Shown piece after piece: positions 19,856-29,748 of a stretch of DNA of 41,141 nt. Source of the DNA: Halothiobacillus sp. (GTDB taxonomy: Bacteria; Pseudomonadota; Gammaproteobacteria; JAAZVP01); NCBI GenBank assembly GCA_018623495.1, contig JAAZVP010000021.1, positions 1-41,141 of the forward strand. The letters run 5' to 3'. The position numbers and the translations under genes were made by a program. The notes below the pieces were generated by a model. The model was given only the letters and a program-made list of their open reading frames with translations, made no database searches and was not told where the DNA came from. The stretch's first letter is position 1; every line of letters starts with the position of its first letter.

Positions 19856-20745
19856 GGCGCCTCCCCCACGATGCGTACCTCGGTCTGCAGCTCCACGCCG
19901 GCCCGGTCCGCCACGGTCGCCCGGACCCGCTCGATCAGGGCCTCGATGTCCGCCGCGCGGGCGTCACCGGTGTTGATGATGAAATTGGCGTGCTTGTCCG
20001 AAACCCGCGCGCCACCGACGGCCTCGCCCTTCAGCCCGCAGGCCTCGATCAGCCGCGCGGCGTGGTCCCCCGGCGGGTTGCGAAACACCGAGCCGCAGCT
20101 GGCCTGGCCCATGGGCTGGCGCTCGGCCCGCTCGGCCATCAGCGCGCGGATCCGGGCCCTGGATGCCTCGCCGTCGCCGGCCTCGAAGGCGAGCCCCGCG
20201 GCCACGAACCATTCGCCGCCCGGGCCATGCACGTGCCGGTAGCCCACCTCGAAGTCGCCCGGCTCGCGCCAGCGCAGTCGGCCTTCACGGTTGACCGTCT
20301 GCACCCGCTCGACGTGTTCCCAGGTCTCGCCGCCCCAGGCGCCGGCGTTCATGGCCAGCGCCCCGCCGACCGTACCCGGGATGCCGGCGAAGAACTCGCC
20401 GCCGACCCGGGCGTTGCGGGCGGCGAAACGGGCCAGCTTGGGACAGGCCACGCCCGCCTGGGCGTACACGCCGGTCTCGCCGGTGCACTCCAGCCGGTCC
20501 AGGCCGCCGGTGAAGATCACCGTGCCGGCAAAGCCGCCGTCGCGCACCAGCAGGTTGCTGCCCAGGCCCAGCCACAGCAGTGGCTCGCCGGTGGGCAACC
20601 CGGCCAGCATGGCGGCGAGATCGTCGACGTCCGCCGGCCGGCAGACGCGCCGGGCGGGCCCGCCCACCCGCCAGGAGGTGTAGCGGGCCAGCGGCTCGTC
20701 GCTGCGGATCTCGCCGCGAAAGCGCGCGGTCGCCGGTTCAGCCAT
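19852..20745 (-). CDS. murB: UDP-N-acetylenolpyruvoylglucosamine reductase
   Basis: MurB is the FAD-dependent enzyme that reduces UDP-GlcNAc-enolpyruvate to UDP-MurNAc. The protein has 297 residues. FAD-binding segments are [14 protein letters not shown] near 20, [14 protein letters not shown] near 60 and [21 protein letters not shown] near 110. The catalytic serine is in [13 protein letters not shown] near 230. The length and the FRNPPG form indicate the shorter type II MurB rather than the 342-residue E. coli type. An ATG at 20754 is also possible; 20745 is preferred because a run of G residues sits 9 bases upstream. It overlaps murC. Confidence 0.94.
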   Translation of the reverse strand: MAEPATARFRGEIRSDEPLARYTSWRVGGPARRVCRPADVDDLAAMLAGLPTGEPLLWLGLGSNLLVRDGGFAGTVIFTGGLDRLECTGETGVYAQAGVACPKLARFAARNARVGGEFFAGIPGTVGGALAMNAGAWGGETWEHVERVQTVNREGRLRWREPGDFEVGYRHVHGPGGEWFVAAGLAFEAGDGEASRARIRALMAERAERQPMGQASCGSVFRNPPGDHAARLIEACGLKGEAVGGARVSDKHANFIINTGDARAADIEALIERVRATVADRAGVELQTEVRIVGEAP

Positions 20746-22174
20746 GACCCACATCCCCCATGCGCTCGGCCAGCCGCGCGGCGTGCCCGCCGATGCTGCC
20801 GGCTCCCAGGGTGAGCACCACGTCGCCGTCCTCGACCACGCCGTCGAGCAGGTCGTCGACCCCGCCGATGTCGGGGACGAAGACCGGCTCCACCTGGCCG
20901 CGGATGCGAATCGCCCGGCAGAGATCGCCGGACTGGGCACCGGCGATGGGTTTCTCGCCGGCGGCAAAGACCTCGGTGACCAGCAGCACGTCCACCTCCG
21001 AGAGCACCGCGGCGAACTCGTCGAGCAGGTCGCGGGTGCGGGTGAAGCGGTGCGGCTGGAAGAGCACCACCAGCCGGCGACCGGGCCAGTTGTCGCGCAC
21101 CGCCGCGAGCACCGAGTCGATCTCGCGCGGGTGGTGGGCGTAGTCGTCCACCAGCAGGAAGCGGCGGCCGTCCGCGAACCCCATCTCCCCCAGCGACTGG
21201 AAGCGCCGGCCGATGCCCTGGAAGTCCACCAGCGCCGACTGGATGGCCTCCACGCCCACGCCCAGGTCCAGGGCCACGGCGATGGCCGCCAGGGCGTTCT
21301 GCACGTTGTGCCGACCCGGGAGGTTCAGGCTCACCGGGAAGGGTTCGCCCTCCGGGTGGTGGACGGTGAAATGGGTGCGAAAGCCGTCGCCCTCGAGGCC
21401 CGTGGCCCGCACGTCCGCCCCGGCGTCCAGGCCGTAGGTGGTCACCGGCCGCTGGACGCGTACCAGCAGTTCGCGGGCCACCGGGTCGTCCACGCACATC
21501 ACCGCCAGGCCGTAGAACGGCAGGTGGTGGAGGAATTCCACGAAGGTGTCCTTGAGCGACTCGAAGTCCCCGCCGTAGGTCTCCAGGTGATCCGCGTCGA
21601 CGTTGGTGACCACCGCGATCATCGGCTGGAGATAAAGAAACGAGGCGTCGCTCTCGTCGGCCTCGGCCACCAGGTAGTGGCCGCTGCCCAGCCGGGCGTT
21701 GGAGGCCGCGCTGTTGAGCCGCCCGCCGATGACGAAGGTGGGGTCGAGCCCGCCCTCGGCCAGCAGCGAGGCCGCCAGGCTGGTGGTGGTGGTCTTGCCG
21801 TGGGTGCCGGCCACGGCGATGCCGTAGCGAAACCGCATCAGCTCGGCGAGCATCTCGGCCCGGCGGACCACGGGGATCAACGCCTCGCGCGCGGCGCGCA
21901 CCTCGACGTTGTCCTCGCCCACCGCCGAGGAGATCACCACCACGTCCGCCTCGGCGACGTTTTCCGGCCCGTGCCCGCGCATGATCCGGGCACCGAGTCC
22001 CCGCAGGCGCAGGACATTGGCGTTCTCGCCGAGATCCGAGCCGCTCACCGTGTAGCCGAGGTTGAGCAGGACCTCGGCGATGCCGCTCATGCCCACGCCG
22101 CCGATACCGACGAAGTGGACCCGGCGCACGCGGCGCATGGTCATGCCCGGACCGGGAACCGCGGGACTAGCCAT
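20738..22174 (-). CDS. murC: UDP-N-acetylmuramate--L-alanine ligase
   Basis: MurC adds L-alanine to UDP-MurNAc with ATP. The protein has 478 residues. It has the N-terminal Rossmann motif [18 protein letters not shown] at about 19-36, the P-loop GTHGKTTT at about 123-130, [12 protein letters not shown] near 178, and [10 protein letters not shown] near 350, all MurC-specific. The ATG at 22174 overlaps murG by 8 bp and has a strong GAGGAGGAGGG ribosome site; the next in-frame ATG at 22144 has none. Confidence 0.95.
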   Translation of the reverse strand: MASPAVPGPGMTMRRVRRVHFVGIGGVGMSGIAEVLLNLGYTVSGSDLGENANVLRLRGLGARIMRGHGPENVAEADVVVISSAVGEDNVEVRAAREALIPVVRRAEMLAELMRFRYGIAVAGTHGKTTTTSLAASLLAEGGLDPTFVIGGRLNSAASNARLGSGHYLVAEADESDASFLYLQPMIAVVTNVDADHLETYGGDFESLKDTFVEFLHHLPFYGLAVMCVDDPVARELLVRVQRPVTTYGLDAGADVRATGLEGDGFRTHFTVHHPEGEPFPVSLNLPGRHNVQNALAAIAVALDLGVGVEAIQSALVDFQGIGRRFQSLGEMGFADGRRFLLVDDYAHHPREIDSVLAAVRDNWPGRRLVVLFQPHRFTRTRDLLDEFAAVLSEVDVLLVTEVFAAGEKPIAGAQSGDLCRAIRIRGQVEPVFVPDIGGVDDLLDGVVEDGDVVLTLGAGSIGGHAARLAERMGDVGHG

Positions 22175-23288
22175 GGGCACCCTCCTCCTCTTCGGCCTGC
22201 TGCTTGATGAAGTGCAGGCAGTAGCGACCCACCTCGGCGGTGGCATCCGGCTGGGCCACGCCCCGGGCCCGCTCGGCCATCGCCAGCAACCCGCCGCGAT
22301 CACCGGCAAGACCGTCCAGGCGCTCGGCCAGGGCCCGGGGGTCGAGCTCGGACTGGCGCACCAGCCAGCCGGCGCCGGCGTCCACCAGCACCCGGGCGTT
22401 GGCGGCCTGGTGATCGTCCACGGCGAAGGGATAGGGCACCAGGATCGCCGGCACGCCGGCCGCGGCCAGCTCGGCCACCGTCAGTGCGCCGGCCCGGCAG
22501 ATGGCCACGTCGGCCCAGGCGTAGGCCGCTGCCATGTCGTCGAAGAACGGTTCCACCGTGGCGGCGATGCCGTGCTCGCGGTAGGCCGCGCGGGTCGCCT
22601 CCAGCTCATCCCCGCCGGCCTGGTGGCGGACCCGGGGCACCTCGCCGGCGGCCATGGCCGCCACCGCTGCCGGCACCGCCCGGTTCAGCGCCCGGGCCCC
22701 GCGGCTGCCGCCGATCACCAGCACCCGCAACGGGCCCTCGCGATCCGCCAGGCGCTCGGCGGGCGGCGGCAGGTCGGCGATGGCGTCGCGCACCGGGTTG
22801 CCGGTGGTCACCAGCCCCTCGCGGTCGCCGAAGGCCCCCGGGAAGGCCTGCAGCACCGTGGTGGCGAGCCGTGCCAGGACGCGGTTGGTGAGCCCGGCCA
22901 CCGCATTCTGCTCGTGGATCACCAGCGGCACGCCGCAGAGCCGGGCCACCAGCCCGCCCGGGCCGGCGGCGAAACCGCCCATGCCCAGCACCGCGCCGGG
23001 GCGGTGCCGGCGCAGGATGCCCCGGGCCTGCCAGGCGGCATGCGCCAGCCGCCAGGGCATGGCCAGCCGGGTCCGCCAGCCCTTGCCCCGCAGCCCCCCG
23101 ATCTCCAGCCACTCGATGGGGATGCCCGCGGCGGGCACCAGCCGCGCCTCGATGCCGTTGCGGGTGCCCATCCAGACCACCGGCACACCGCGGGCGCGCA
23201 GCCAGTCGGCCACCGCCAGCGCCGGGATCACGTGGCCGCCGGTGCCGCCGGCGAGGATCATCACGGGACGTGGCTGACGGGCGTTCAT
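22167..23288 (-). CDS. murG: MurG, lipid I to lipid II GlcNAc transferase
   Basis: MurG is the membrane-associated GT28 glycosyltransferase that transfers GlcNAc from UDP-GlcNAc onto lipid I. The protein has 373 residues. It has the glycine-rich loop [15 protein letters not shown] at about 11-25, [13 protein letters not shown] near 115, [15 protein letters not shown] near 135, [12 protein letters not shown] near 200 and the UDP-GlcNAc site [22 protein letters not shown] near 275. The ATG overlaps the ftsW stop by 4 bp. Confidence 0.95.
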   Translation of the reverse strand: MNARQPRPVMILAGGTGGHVIPALAVADWLRARGVPVVWMGTRNGIEARLVPAAGIPIEWLEIGGLRGKGWRTRLAMPWRLAHAAWQARGILRRHRPGAVLGMGGFAAGPGGLVARLCGVPLVIHEQNAVAGLTNRVLARLATTVLQAFPGAFGDREGLVTTGNPVRDAIADLPPPAERLADREGPLRVLVIGGSRGARALNRAVPAAVAAMAAGEVPRVRHQAGGDELEATRAAYREHGIAATVEPFFDDMAAAYAWADVAICRAGALTVAELAAAGVPAILVPYPFAVDDHQAANARVLVDAGAGWLVRQSELDPRALAERLDGLAGDRGGLLAMAERARGVAQPDATAEVGRYCLHFIKQQAEEEEGAHG

Positions 23289-24481
23289 CGCGCACCTCCC
23301 GGTTTCGAGCGGGCGCGGTCGGCGGCGGGCCGGTTGACCTCGTAGTGCACCCGAAGGAGCAGCCCGAGGGCGGCACAGGTCACCAGCATGGAACTGCCGC
23401 CGTAGCTGATCAGCGGCAGGGTCAGGCCCTTGGTGGGCAAAAGCCCCATGTTCACGCCCATGTTGATCACCGCCTGGATGCCGATCCAGGTGCCCACGCC
23501 GTAGGCCAGCAACGCACCGAAGGTGAACCCGGCGCGGTCGGCCTGGGCGGCGATGGCGAACGCCCGCCAGACGACGAAGCCGTAGAGCCCCACCAGCAGG
23601 GTGATGCCGAGAATACCCAGCTCCTCGGCGAGCACGGCGAAGATGAAGTCGGTATGTGCCTCGGGCAGGTAGAAGAGCTTCTGCACGCTGGCCCCCAGCC
23701 CCTCGCCGAACCAGCCGCCGCGGCCGATGGCGATCAGCGACTGCACCAGCTGGAAGCCATCGTTGTAGGGATCCGACCAGGGGTCGAGGAAGCCGTAGAG
23801 CCGCGCCAGGCGGTAGGGCTCGGCCCAGATCATCAGCGCCCCCAGCGCCCCCAGCAGCAGCACGCTGACCACCATCCAGCGCATCCGGCCGCCGGCGAGG
23901 AAGACCATCACCACGCCGGTGGCCACCATCACCGCCGCCGCCCCGAAATCCGGCTGCAGCAGCATCAGCAGCGCTCCCACCAGCAGCACGGCCAGCGGGA
24001 TGAGAAAGCCGGAGAAGGTCTGGCGCACCGCCTCGTTGCGCTGCACCAGGTAGCCGGCCAGGTAGACCAGGATCAGCAGCCGCGCGGGCTCGCTCACCTG
24101 CAGGTTGAACAGGCCCAGGTCGATCCAGCGGGTCGAACCGTTGACCGTCTTGCCCAGGCCCGGCACCAGTACCGACAGAAGCAGGAACACGGCCAGCAGC
24201 AGCCAGACGAAACGCAGCCGCTCGTAGACCGCCAGCGGCACCTTGAGCGCCACGGCCCCCGCTGCCAGGCCGGCCAGGGCGTAGAGCAGCTGGCGCTCGA
24301 AGTAGTAGAAGGGGTTGCCCAGCAACGCCTCGGCCCGGCTGACCGAGGCCGAGGCCACCATCACCAGGCCCAGGGCCATCAGCGCGAGCACGGTGCTCAG
24401 CAGGGCGATGTCGAGCCCCGTCGGCGCGAGACGCGAACCGCCGCTGCCCAGCCGTTGCCGGATCATTGCCACGGCGTTCAT
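23285..24481 (-). CDS. ftsW: Cell division peptidoglycan polymerase FtsW
   Basis: FtsW is the SEDS-family glycosyltransferase of the divisome, partner of FtsI. The protein has 398 residues with about ten membrane helices. Family signatures are GSTRWIDLGLFNLQVSEPAR, the acidic catalytic region near LLQPDFGAAAVM, PEAHTDFIFAVLAEELG and the C-terminal GLLPTKGLTLPLISYGGSS. A GGAGGGGG ribosome site lies 4-5 bases before the ATG, which overlaps the murD stop by 4 bp. Confidence 0.95.
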   Translation of the reverse strand: MNAVAMIRQRLGSGGSRLAPTGLDIALLSTVLALMALGLVMVASASVSRAEALLGNPFYYFERQLLYALAGLAAGAVALKVPLAVYERLRFVWLLLAVFLLLSVLVPGLGKTVNGSTRWIDLGLFNLQVSEPARLLILVYLAGYLVQRNEAVRQTFSGFLIPLAVLLVGALLMLLQPDFGAAAVMVATGVVMVFLAGGRMRWMVVSVLLLGALGALMIWAEPYRLARLYGFLDPWSDPYNDGFQLVQSLIAIGRGGWFGEGLGASVQKLFYLPEAHTDFIFAVLAEELGILGITLLVGLYGFVVWRAFAIAAQADRAGFTFGALLAYGVGTWIGIQAVINMGVNMGLLPTKGLTLPLISYGGSSMLVTCAALGLLLRVHYEVNRPAADRARSKPGGAR

Positions 24482-25824
24482 GGGACCCCCTCCCCGACGG
24501 CCGCGCGGAAGGCCTCGCCCCGCTCGGCAAAGCCCGCGAACCGGTCGAAGCTGGCACAGGCCGGCGAGAGCAGGACGGTGTCGCCGGGCCGGGCGAGCTG
24601 CGCGGCCCGGGCCACGGCGGCGCGCAGGTCGGCTACCCGCTCCACGGGACAGGCCGCGTCGATGGCCTCGACCAGGGCCTCGGCATCCTCGCCCAGCACC
24701 AGCGCGGCCCGGGCCCTGGCCGCCAGCACCGGTGCCAGGGGAGCGAAATCCTGGCCCTTGCCCTGGCCGCCACCGATCCAGACCACGGGTCCGGAGGTCC
24801 CTTCCAGGGCGGCAATGGCGGCGCCCACGTTGGTGGCCTTGGAGTCGTTGATCCAGGTCACCCCGTCGGCCTCGGCGACCCATTCGCCGCGGTGGGGCAG
24901 GCCGGGGAACACACGCGCCGCGGCCACCATGGCCTCCCTGGGCAGGCCGGCCGCCTCGCCCAGGGCGAAGGCGGCGAGCACGTTGGTCCAGTTGTGCCGG
25001 CCCTGGACGCGCAGCGCCGAGGCCGCCAGCCAGCGCTCGTCACCGCGCGCGAGCCAGGTCTCGCCGTCGGCCTCGACGAGGCCGAACTGGCCCTCGGCGG
25101 GGGCATCCGCGCCGAAGGTCACCGCGCCCTCCCCGGCCAGCGCCAGGCTGCGGGCGTCGTCACGGTTGGCGACGCGGGTGCCGGCATGGGCGTAGATCCG
25201 GCCCTTGGCGGCGGCGTAGGCCGCCTCGTCGGCGTAGCGGTCCATGTGATCGGGGCTGACGTTCAACACCGTGGCGGCCACGGCGGCCAGCGAACCGGTG
25301 GTCTCCAGCTGGAAGCTCGACAACTCCAGCACGTAGAGGTCGGTGGCGGGATCGTCCAGCAGGGCCAGCGCCGGCGTGCCGATGTTGCCGCCCACGCCGA
25401 CCCGGCGGCCGGCCGACTCGGCCATCGCCCCCACCAGCCGGGTGACGGTGCTCTTGCCGTTGGAACCGGTGATGGCGATCACCGGGGCGGTGGCCTCGCG
25501 GGCGAAGAGCTCGATGTCGCCGAGCACCTCGGCGCCGGCCTCGGCGGCCCGCTCGACTGCCGGCGTGGTCACCGGCACGCCCGGGGAGACCACCAGCCGG
25601 CGGAAACCGGTCAGTTCGTCCTCGGCCAGGGGGCCGAGGTGCAGCTCCACGCCACCGTCGAGGGCACGCAGCTCGGCCAGCCCCGGCGGCTCGGCGCGGG
25701 TGTCGAAGGCCACCACCGGGCGGCCGGCGGCCAGCAGGAAGCGCACCACCGACACCCCGGTGGCCCCCAGGCCGACGACCGCGGTGGCCGTCTCGTCAAC
25801 CGTCTGCGCTGCAATCGCTGCCAT
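24478..25824 (-). CDS. murD: UDP-MurNAc-L-alanine--D-glutamate ligase
   Basis: MurD adds D-glutamate to UDP-MurNAc-L-Ala. The protein has 448 residues. It has the N-terminal GLGATGVSVVRFL at about 18-30, the P-loop GSNGKST at about 120-126, NIGTPAL, ELSSFQLE near 178, WINDSKATN near 320 and LLSPACASFDRF near 420. Its ATG directly abuts the mraY stop with no gap, and its stop overlaps ftsW. Confidence 0.96.
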   Translation of the reverse strand: MAAIAAQTVDETATAVVGLGATGVSVVRFLLAAGRPVVAFDTRAEPPGLAELRALDGGVELHLGPLAEDELTGFRRLVVSPGVPVTTPAVERAAEAGAEVLGDIELFAREATAPVIAITGSNGKSTVTRLVGAMAESAGRRVGVGGNIGTPALALLDDPATDLYVLELSSFQLETTGSLAAVAATVLNVSPDHMDRYADEAAYAAAKGRIYAHAGTRVANRDDARSLALAGEGAVTFGADAPAEGQFGLVEADGETWLARGDERWLAASALRVQGRHNWTNVLAAFALGEAAGLPREAMVAAARVFPGLPHRGEWVAEADGVTWINDSKATNVGAAIAALEGTSGPVVWIGGGQGKGQDFAPLAPVLAARARAALVLGEDAEALVEAIDAACPVERVADLRAAVARAAQLARPGDTVLLSPACASFDRFAGFAERGEAFRAAVGEGVP

Positions 25825-26907
25825 CTAGCGCACCTTCAGCGTGGCCAGGCCGATGAGGACCAGGATCACCGTGATGATCCAGAACCGCACGATGACCTTG
25901 GGTTCCGGCCATCCCTTGAGCTCGAAGTGGTGGTGCAGCGGCGCCATGCGGAAGATCCGCTTGCCGGTGAGCCGGTAGGAAACCACCTGCAGGATCACCG
26001 ACACGGTCTCCATGACGAACACGCCGCCCATGATCAGGAGCACCAGTTCCTGGCGTACCAGCACCGCCACGATCCCCAGTCCCGCGCCCAGGGCCAGGGC
26101 GCCCACGTCGCCCATGAACACCTGCGCGGGGTAGGTGTTGAACCAGAGAAAGCCCAGCCCGGCGCCCACCAGCGCTCCGCAGAAGATGGTCAGCTCGCCC
26201 ACGCCGGGGATGAAGGGGATGCCCAGGTAGTCGGCGAACTCGGCGTGGCCGGTGGCATAGGCGAACACGGCCAGCGCCGCGGCCACCAGCACGGTGGGCA
26301 GGATGGCCAGGCCATCGAGGCCGTCGGTGAGGTTGACCGCGTTGGACGAGCCCACCACCACGAAATAGGTCAGCAGGATGTAGACCGGGCCCAGGTCGAT
26401 GAGCAGGTCCTTGAAGAACGGCACCAGCAGGGCGGTCTCGGCCGGCTGGGTGGCACTGGCGAAGAGATAGACCGCCGCGGTCAGGGCCACCACCGACTGC
26501 CAGAAGTACTTGGCCTTCGCCGGCAGGCCCCGGGAATTGCCGTACTTGAGCTTCTTGTAGTCGTCGATGCCGCCGATCAGGCCGAAGGCCATGGTCACCA
26601 GGAAGGTGACCCACACGTGGCGGTTGCCCAGGTCCCCCCAAAGCAGCACGGCGGCGGCGACCGCGATCAGGATCAGCGCCCCGCCCATGGTGGGCGTGCC
26701 GGCCTTGGAGAGGTGGGTCTGCGGGCCCTCGCTGCGCACCTGCTGGCCGATCTTGAAGTGCGTCAGCCGACGGATCATCCACGGCCCCACCAGCAGGGAG
26801 ATGGCCAGCGCGGTGAGCGCACCCAGGATGGTGCGCATGGTGAGGTACTGGAAGACGTTGAAGCCGGTGTAGACCGGCATCAGCTGGAGGGCGAGCTCAT
26901 ACAGCAT
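25825..26907 (-). CDS. mraY: Phospho-MurNAc-pentapeptide transferase MraY
   Basis: MraY is the integral membrane enzyme that makes lipid I from UDP-MurNAc-pentapeptide and undecaprenyl phosphate. The protein has 360 residues, the same length as E. coli, with ten predicted helices. It has [10 protein letters not shown], the acidic catalytic motif [21 protein letters not shown] near 185, [11 protein letters not shown] near 265 and [11 protein letters not shown] near 325. The ATG at 26907 lies inside the 3' end of murF (11-bp overlap). Confidence 0.97.
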   Translation of the reverse strand: MLYELALQLMPVYTGFNVFQYLTMRTILGALTALAISLLVGPWMIRRLTHFKIGQQVRSEGPQTHLSKAGTPTMGGALILIAVAAAVLLWGDLGNRHVWVTFLVTMAFGLIGGIDDYKKLKYGNSRGLPAKAKYFWQSVVALTAAVYLFASATQPAETALLVPFFKDLLIDLGPVYILLTYFVVVGSSNAVNLTDGLDGLAILPTVLVAAALAVFAYATGHAEFADYLGIPFIPGVGELTIFCGALVGAGLGFLWFNTYPAQVFMGDVGALALGAGLGIVAVLVRQELVLLIMGGVFVMETVSVILQVVSYRLTGKRIFRMAPLHHHFELKGWPEPKVIVRFWIITVILVLIGLATLKVR

Positions 26908-28252
26908 CGGCGGGACCCTCCTCCAGGCCGCGGACCACGCGCTCCATGCCCATGGCACGCGAGCCCTTGACGAGCACGCAGACCCCCGGGGACAGCTGCG
27001 GGCGCAGCGCCGCCACCAGCCCGGCGATGGAGTCGAAGTGCTCGGCCCCCGCGCCGAAACGTTCGCTGGCCCGCCGCGAGAGCTCGCCCACGGTGAACAG
27101 GCGGGTCACACCCAGCGCACGGGCGGTCTCGCCGGCATCGGCGTGCAGCTCGGCGGCATCCGCCCCCAGCTCGCCCATGTCGCCGAGCACCAGCCAGCCC
27201 TCCTCGGGCCGGGCCGCGAGCACGGTCAGGCCGGCGACCAGCGAGTCGGGGTTGGCGTTGTAGGTGTCGTCCAGCAGGTGCGCCTCGCCGGCACCGGGGC
27301 GGTCCTGCAACCGGCCGGCCACGGGCTCCACCGCCATCAGGCCCGCGCGGACCGTCTCCAGGTCCACGTCCAGCGCCAGGGCACAGGCGGTGGCGGCGAG
27401 GGCGTTGGCGGCGTTGTGGCGCCCGGGCAGCGCGAGGTGGACGGCCAGCTCGCCCACCGGGGTGGTCATCCAGAGCCGGTTGACGCCGCCCTCGGGGCTC
27501 CAGCGCCCCTGGACGTCGGCACCCGCCTGCAGGCCGAACTCGATGGTGCAGCGGTTGCGGTTGAGCGCCCGGAAGGCCGCCGCCGAGGTGTCGTCGGCAT
27601 TGATCACCGCGACACCCCGCTCGCCCAGCCCGGCATAGATCTCGCCCTTGGCACGGATCACGCCATCGTGGCCACCGAAGCCGGCCAGGTGGGCCGCGCC
27701 GGTGTTGGTCACCACGGCCACGTCGGGCGATGCCAGGCGGGTGAGCACGGCGATCTCGCCCTCGGCGTTGGCCCCCATCTCCACCACCGCGTAGCGGTCG
27801 GCGGGCGAGAGGTCGAGCAGCGTGAGGGGCACGCCGATATGGTTGTTGAGGTTGCCGCGGGTCGCCGCCGTGGGGCCCAGTCGGCCGAGGATGGCACCGA
27901 GCATCTCCTTGACGGTGGTCTTGCCGTTGGAGCCGGTCACGCCCACCACGTGGCAGTCCAGCGAGCGCCGCCAGGCCGATGCCAGCCGCCCCAGGGCGGC
28001 AACGGTGTCGTCCACCAGGATGCAGGGGGCGACCCCGGGCAGGGCATGGTCGGCCACCACCGCCGCGGCGCCGGCCTCCCGGGCGGCGGCGGCGAAGTCG
28101 TGGCCGTCGAAGTTGGGCCCGCGAAGGGCGAAGAACAGGCCGCCCTCGACCAGTGCCCGGCTGTCGGTGCTCACGCCGGTGAAGGCCCGGTCCTCGCCGT
28201 CGAGGCGGCCATCCATCAGGCGGGCGGCGTCGGCCAGGTTCATCTCGATCAT
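26897..28252 (-). CDS. murF: UDP-MurNAc-tripeptide--D-Ala-D-Ala ligase
   Basis: MurF completes the UDP-MurNAc-pentapeptide by adding D-Ala-D-Ala. The protein has 451 residues. It has the MurE/MurF N-terminal pattern [20 protein letters not shown] at about 24-43, the P-loop GSNGKTT at about 107-113, [24 protein letters not shown] and [11 protein letters not shown] near 330. Start 28252 (MIEMN) has a GGGAGG ribosome site about 8 bases upstream and overlaps the murE stop as ATGA. Confidence 0.95.
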   Translation of the reverse strand: MIEMNLADAARLMDGRLDGEDRAFTGVSTDSRALVEGGLFFALRGPNFDGHDFAAAAREAGAAAVVADHALPGVAPCILVDDTVAALGRLASAWRRSLDCHVVGVTGSNGKTTVKEMLGAILGRLGPTAATRGNLNNHIGVPLTLLDLSPADRYAVVEMGANAEGEIAVLTRLASPDVAVVTNTGAAHLAGFGGHDGVIRAKGEIYAGLGERGVAVINADDTSAAAFRALNRNRCTIEFGLQAGADVQGRWSPEGGVNRLWMTTPVGELAVHLALPGRHNAANALAATACALALDVDLETVRAGLMAVEPVAGRLQDRPGAGEAHLLDDTYNANPDSLVAGLTVLAARPEEGWLVLGDMGELGADAAELHADAGETARALGVTRLFTVGELSRRASERFGAGAEHFDSIAGLVAALRPQLSPGVCVLVKGSRAMGMERVVRGLEEGPADAV

Positions 28253-29748
28253 GCCGCCACCTCCCGCAGCAGTTCGGGCACCACGTCGCGGTCGGCGAAC
28301 GGGAATCGGGTGTCGCCCACCTGCTGGTAGTCCTCGTGGCCCTTGCCGGCCACCAGCACGATGTCCCCGGGCGCGGCCATCCCGATCGCCCGCCGGATCG
28401 CCGCGCGCCGGTCGCGGATGACCTCGGCTTCGCCGCTCGCCATGCCCGAGCGGATCTCGGCGACGATGCGGTCGCCGTCCTCGTGGCGCGGGTTGTCGTC
28501 GGTGATCACCACGTGATCGGCCAGGCTGGCGGCGGCCTCCCCCATCAGCGGGCGCTTGGCCCGGTCCCGGTCGCCGCCGCAGCCGAACACGCACCACAGC
28601 CGCCCGTCGCAATGGGGCCGCAGGGCCTGCAGGGCGTGGGCCAGGGCGTCCGGGGTGTGGGCGTAGTCGACCACCACCAGCGGCTGGCGCCCGCCGCCGA
28701 AGCGCTCCATCCGGCCGGCCGGCTGCTCCACGTCGGCCAGCGCCGCGGCCACGCCGTCCAGTGGCATGCCCAGGCTGAGCAGCAGCGCCGCGGCGGCCAG
28801 CAGGTTGCTGGCGTTGAAGGCACCGAAGAGCCGGCTTTTCAGCGCCACCCGCCCGACGCTGGTGTCGAGGGTCATGGACAGGCCCTCGGGCAACAGGCGC
28901 AGGTCGGCGGCACGCACCGCCTGGGCCCCGTCGGCATGCCAGGGCACCTCGCCCAGGCCGAAGCCCCAGAGCGACAGCGAGCGGTTGGCCAGCTCGGCCA
29001 GCATGCGCCGGCCGTAGTGGTCGTCCATGTTGACCACCGCCGAGCGCAGGCCCGGCTGCTCGAAGATGCGCGCCTTGGCCCGGGCGTAGGCCTCCATGTC
29101 CCGGTGGTAGTCGAGGTGGTCGTGGGAGAGATTGGTGAAGGCGGCGGCCTCCAGGGTTACCCCCGCGAGCCGGCGCTGCTCGAGGCCGTGGGAGGAGACC
29201 TCCACGGCCACGTAACGCATGCCGGCATCGCGCAGCTCGGCGAGCATCCGGTGGAGCTCGACCACGTCGGGCGTGGTGTGACTGGTGGGCGTGAGCCGGC
29301 CCACCGGGCCGTAGCCGAGCGTGCCGATGACCCCGGCCGGCTCGCCCTGGTGGGCCAGGGCCCGGGCGACGAACTGGGAGACGGAGGTCTTGCCGTTGGT
29401 GCCGGTGATGCCCAGCACCCGCATGGCGGCGGCGGGATCGCCGAAGAACCGGCGGGCGACCTCGCCGGCGGCGGCGTGGATGTCTTCCACCGCCACCAGC
29501 GGCAGCCCGGCGCCGTCCGCCGGGCAGTGATCGCGGGGGCAGACCACCGCCACCGCGCCCCGGCGCGCCGCCTCGCCGATGAAGGCACCGGCATCGAAAC
29601 GCGCCCCGGGGCGGGCGATGAAGAGATCGCCTTCGGCCACCCGGCGGCTGTCGGTGGTCAGGCCGGTGACCACACGGCCGCGCGCGTCGCCGGTCTCGCC
29701 GAGGCCGGCGAGGAGATCGCCGAGGTGATGGCTGGGGGCGGGGCTCAT
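28249..29748 (-). CDS. murE: UDP-MurNAc-dipeptide--meso-diaminopimelate ligase
   Basis: MurE adds the third peptide residue to the peptidoglycan precursor. The protein has 499 residues. It has TGLTTDSRRVAEGDLFIA near 28-45, the P-loop GTNGKT at about 116-121, the carbamylated-lysine region DYHRDMEAYARAKARIF and the signature DNPRHED near 405. The DNPR form indicates use of meso-diaminopimelate rather than lysine, so the wall is the Gram-negative A1-gamma type. It overlaps both ftsI and murF by 4 bp. Confidence 0.96.
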   Translation of the reverse strand: MSPAPSHHLGDLLAGLGETGDARGRVVTGLTTDSRRVAEGDLFIARPGARFDAGAFIGEAARRGAVAVVCPRDHCPADGAGLPLVAVEDIHAAAGEVARRFFGDPAAAMRVLGITGTNGKTSVSQFVARALAHQGEPAGVIGTLGYGPVGRLTPTSHTTPDVVELHRMLAELRDAGMRYVAVEVSSHGLEQRRLAGVTLEAAAFTNLSHDHLDYHRDMEAYARAKARIFEQPGLRSAVVNMDDHYGRRMLAELANRSLSLWGFGLGEVPWHADGAQAVRAADLRLLPEGLSMTLDTSVGRVALKSRLFGAFNASNLLAAAALLLSLGMPLDGVAAALADVEQPAGRMERFGGGRQPLVVVDYAHTPDALAHALQALRPHCDGRLWCVFGCGGDRDRAKRPLMGEAAASLADHVVITDDNPRHEDGDRIVAEIRSGMASGEAEVIRDRRAAIRRAIGMAAPGDIVLVAGKGHEDYQQVGDTRFPFADRDVVPELLREVAA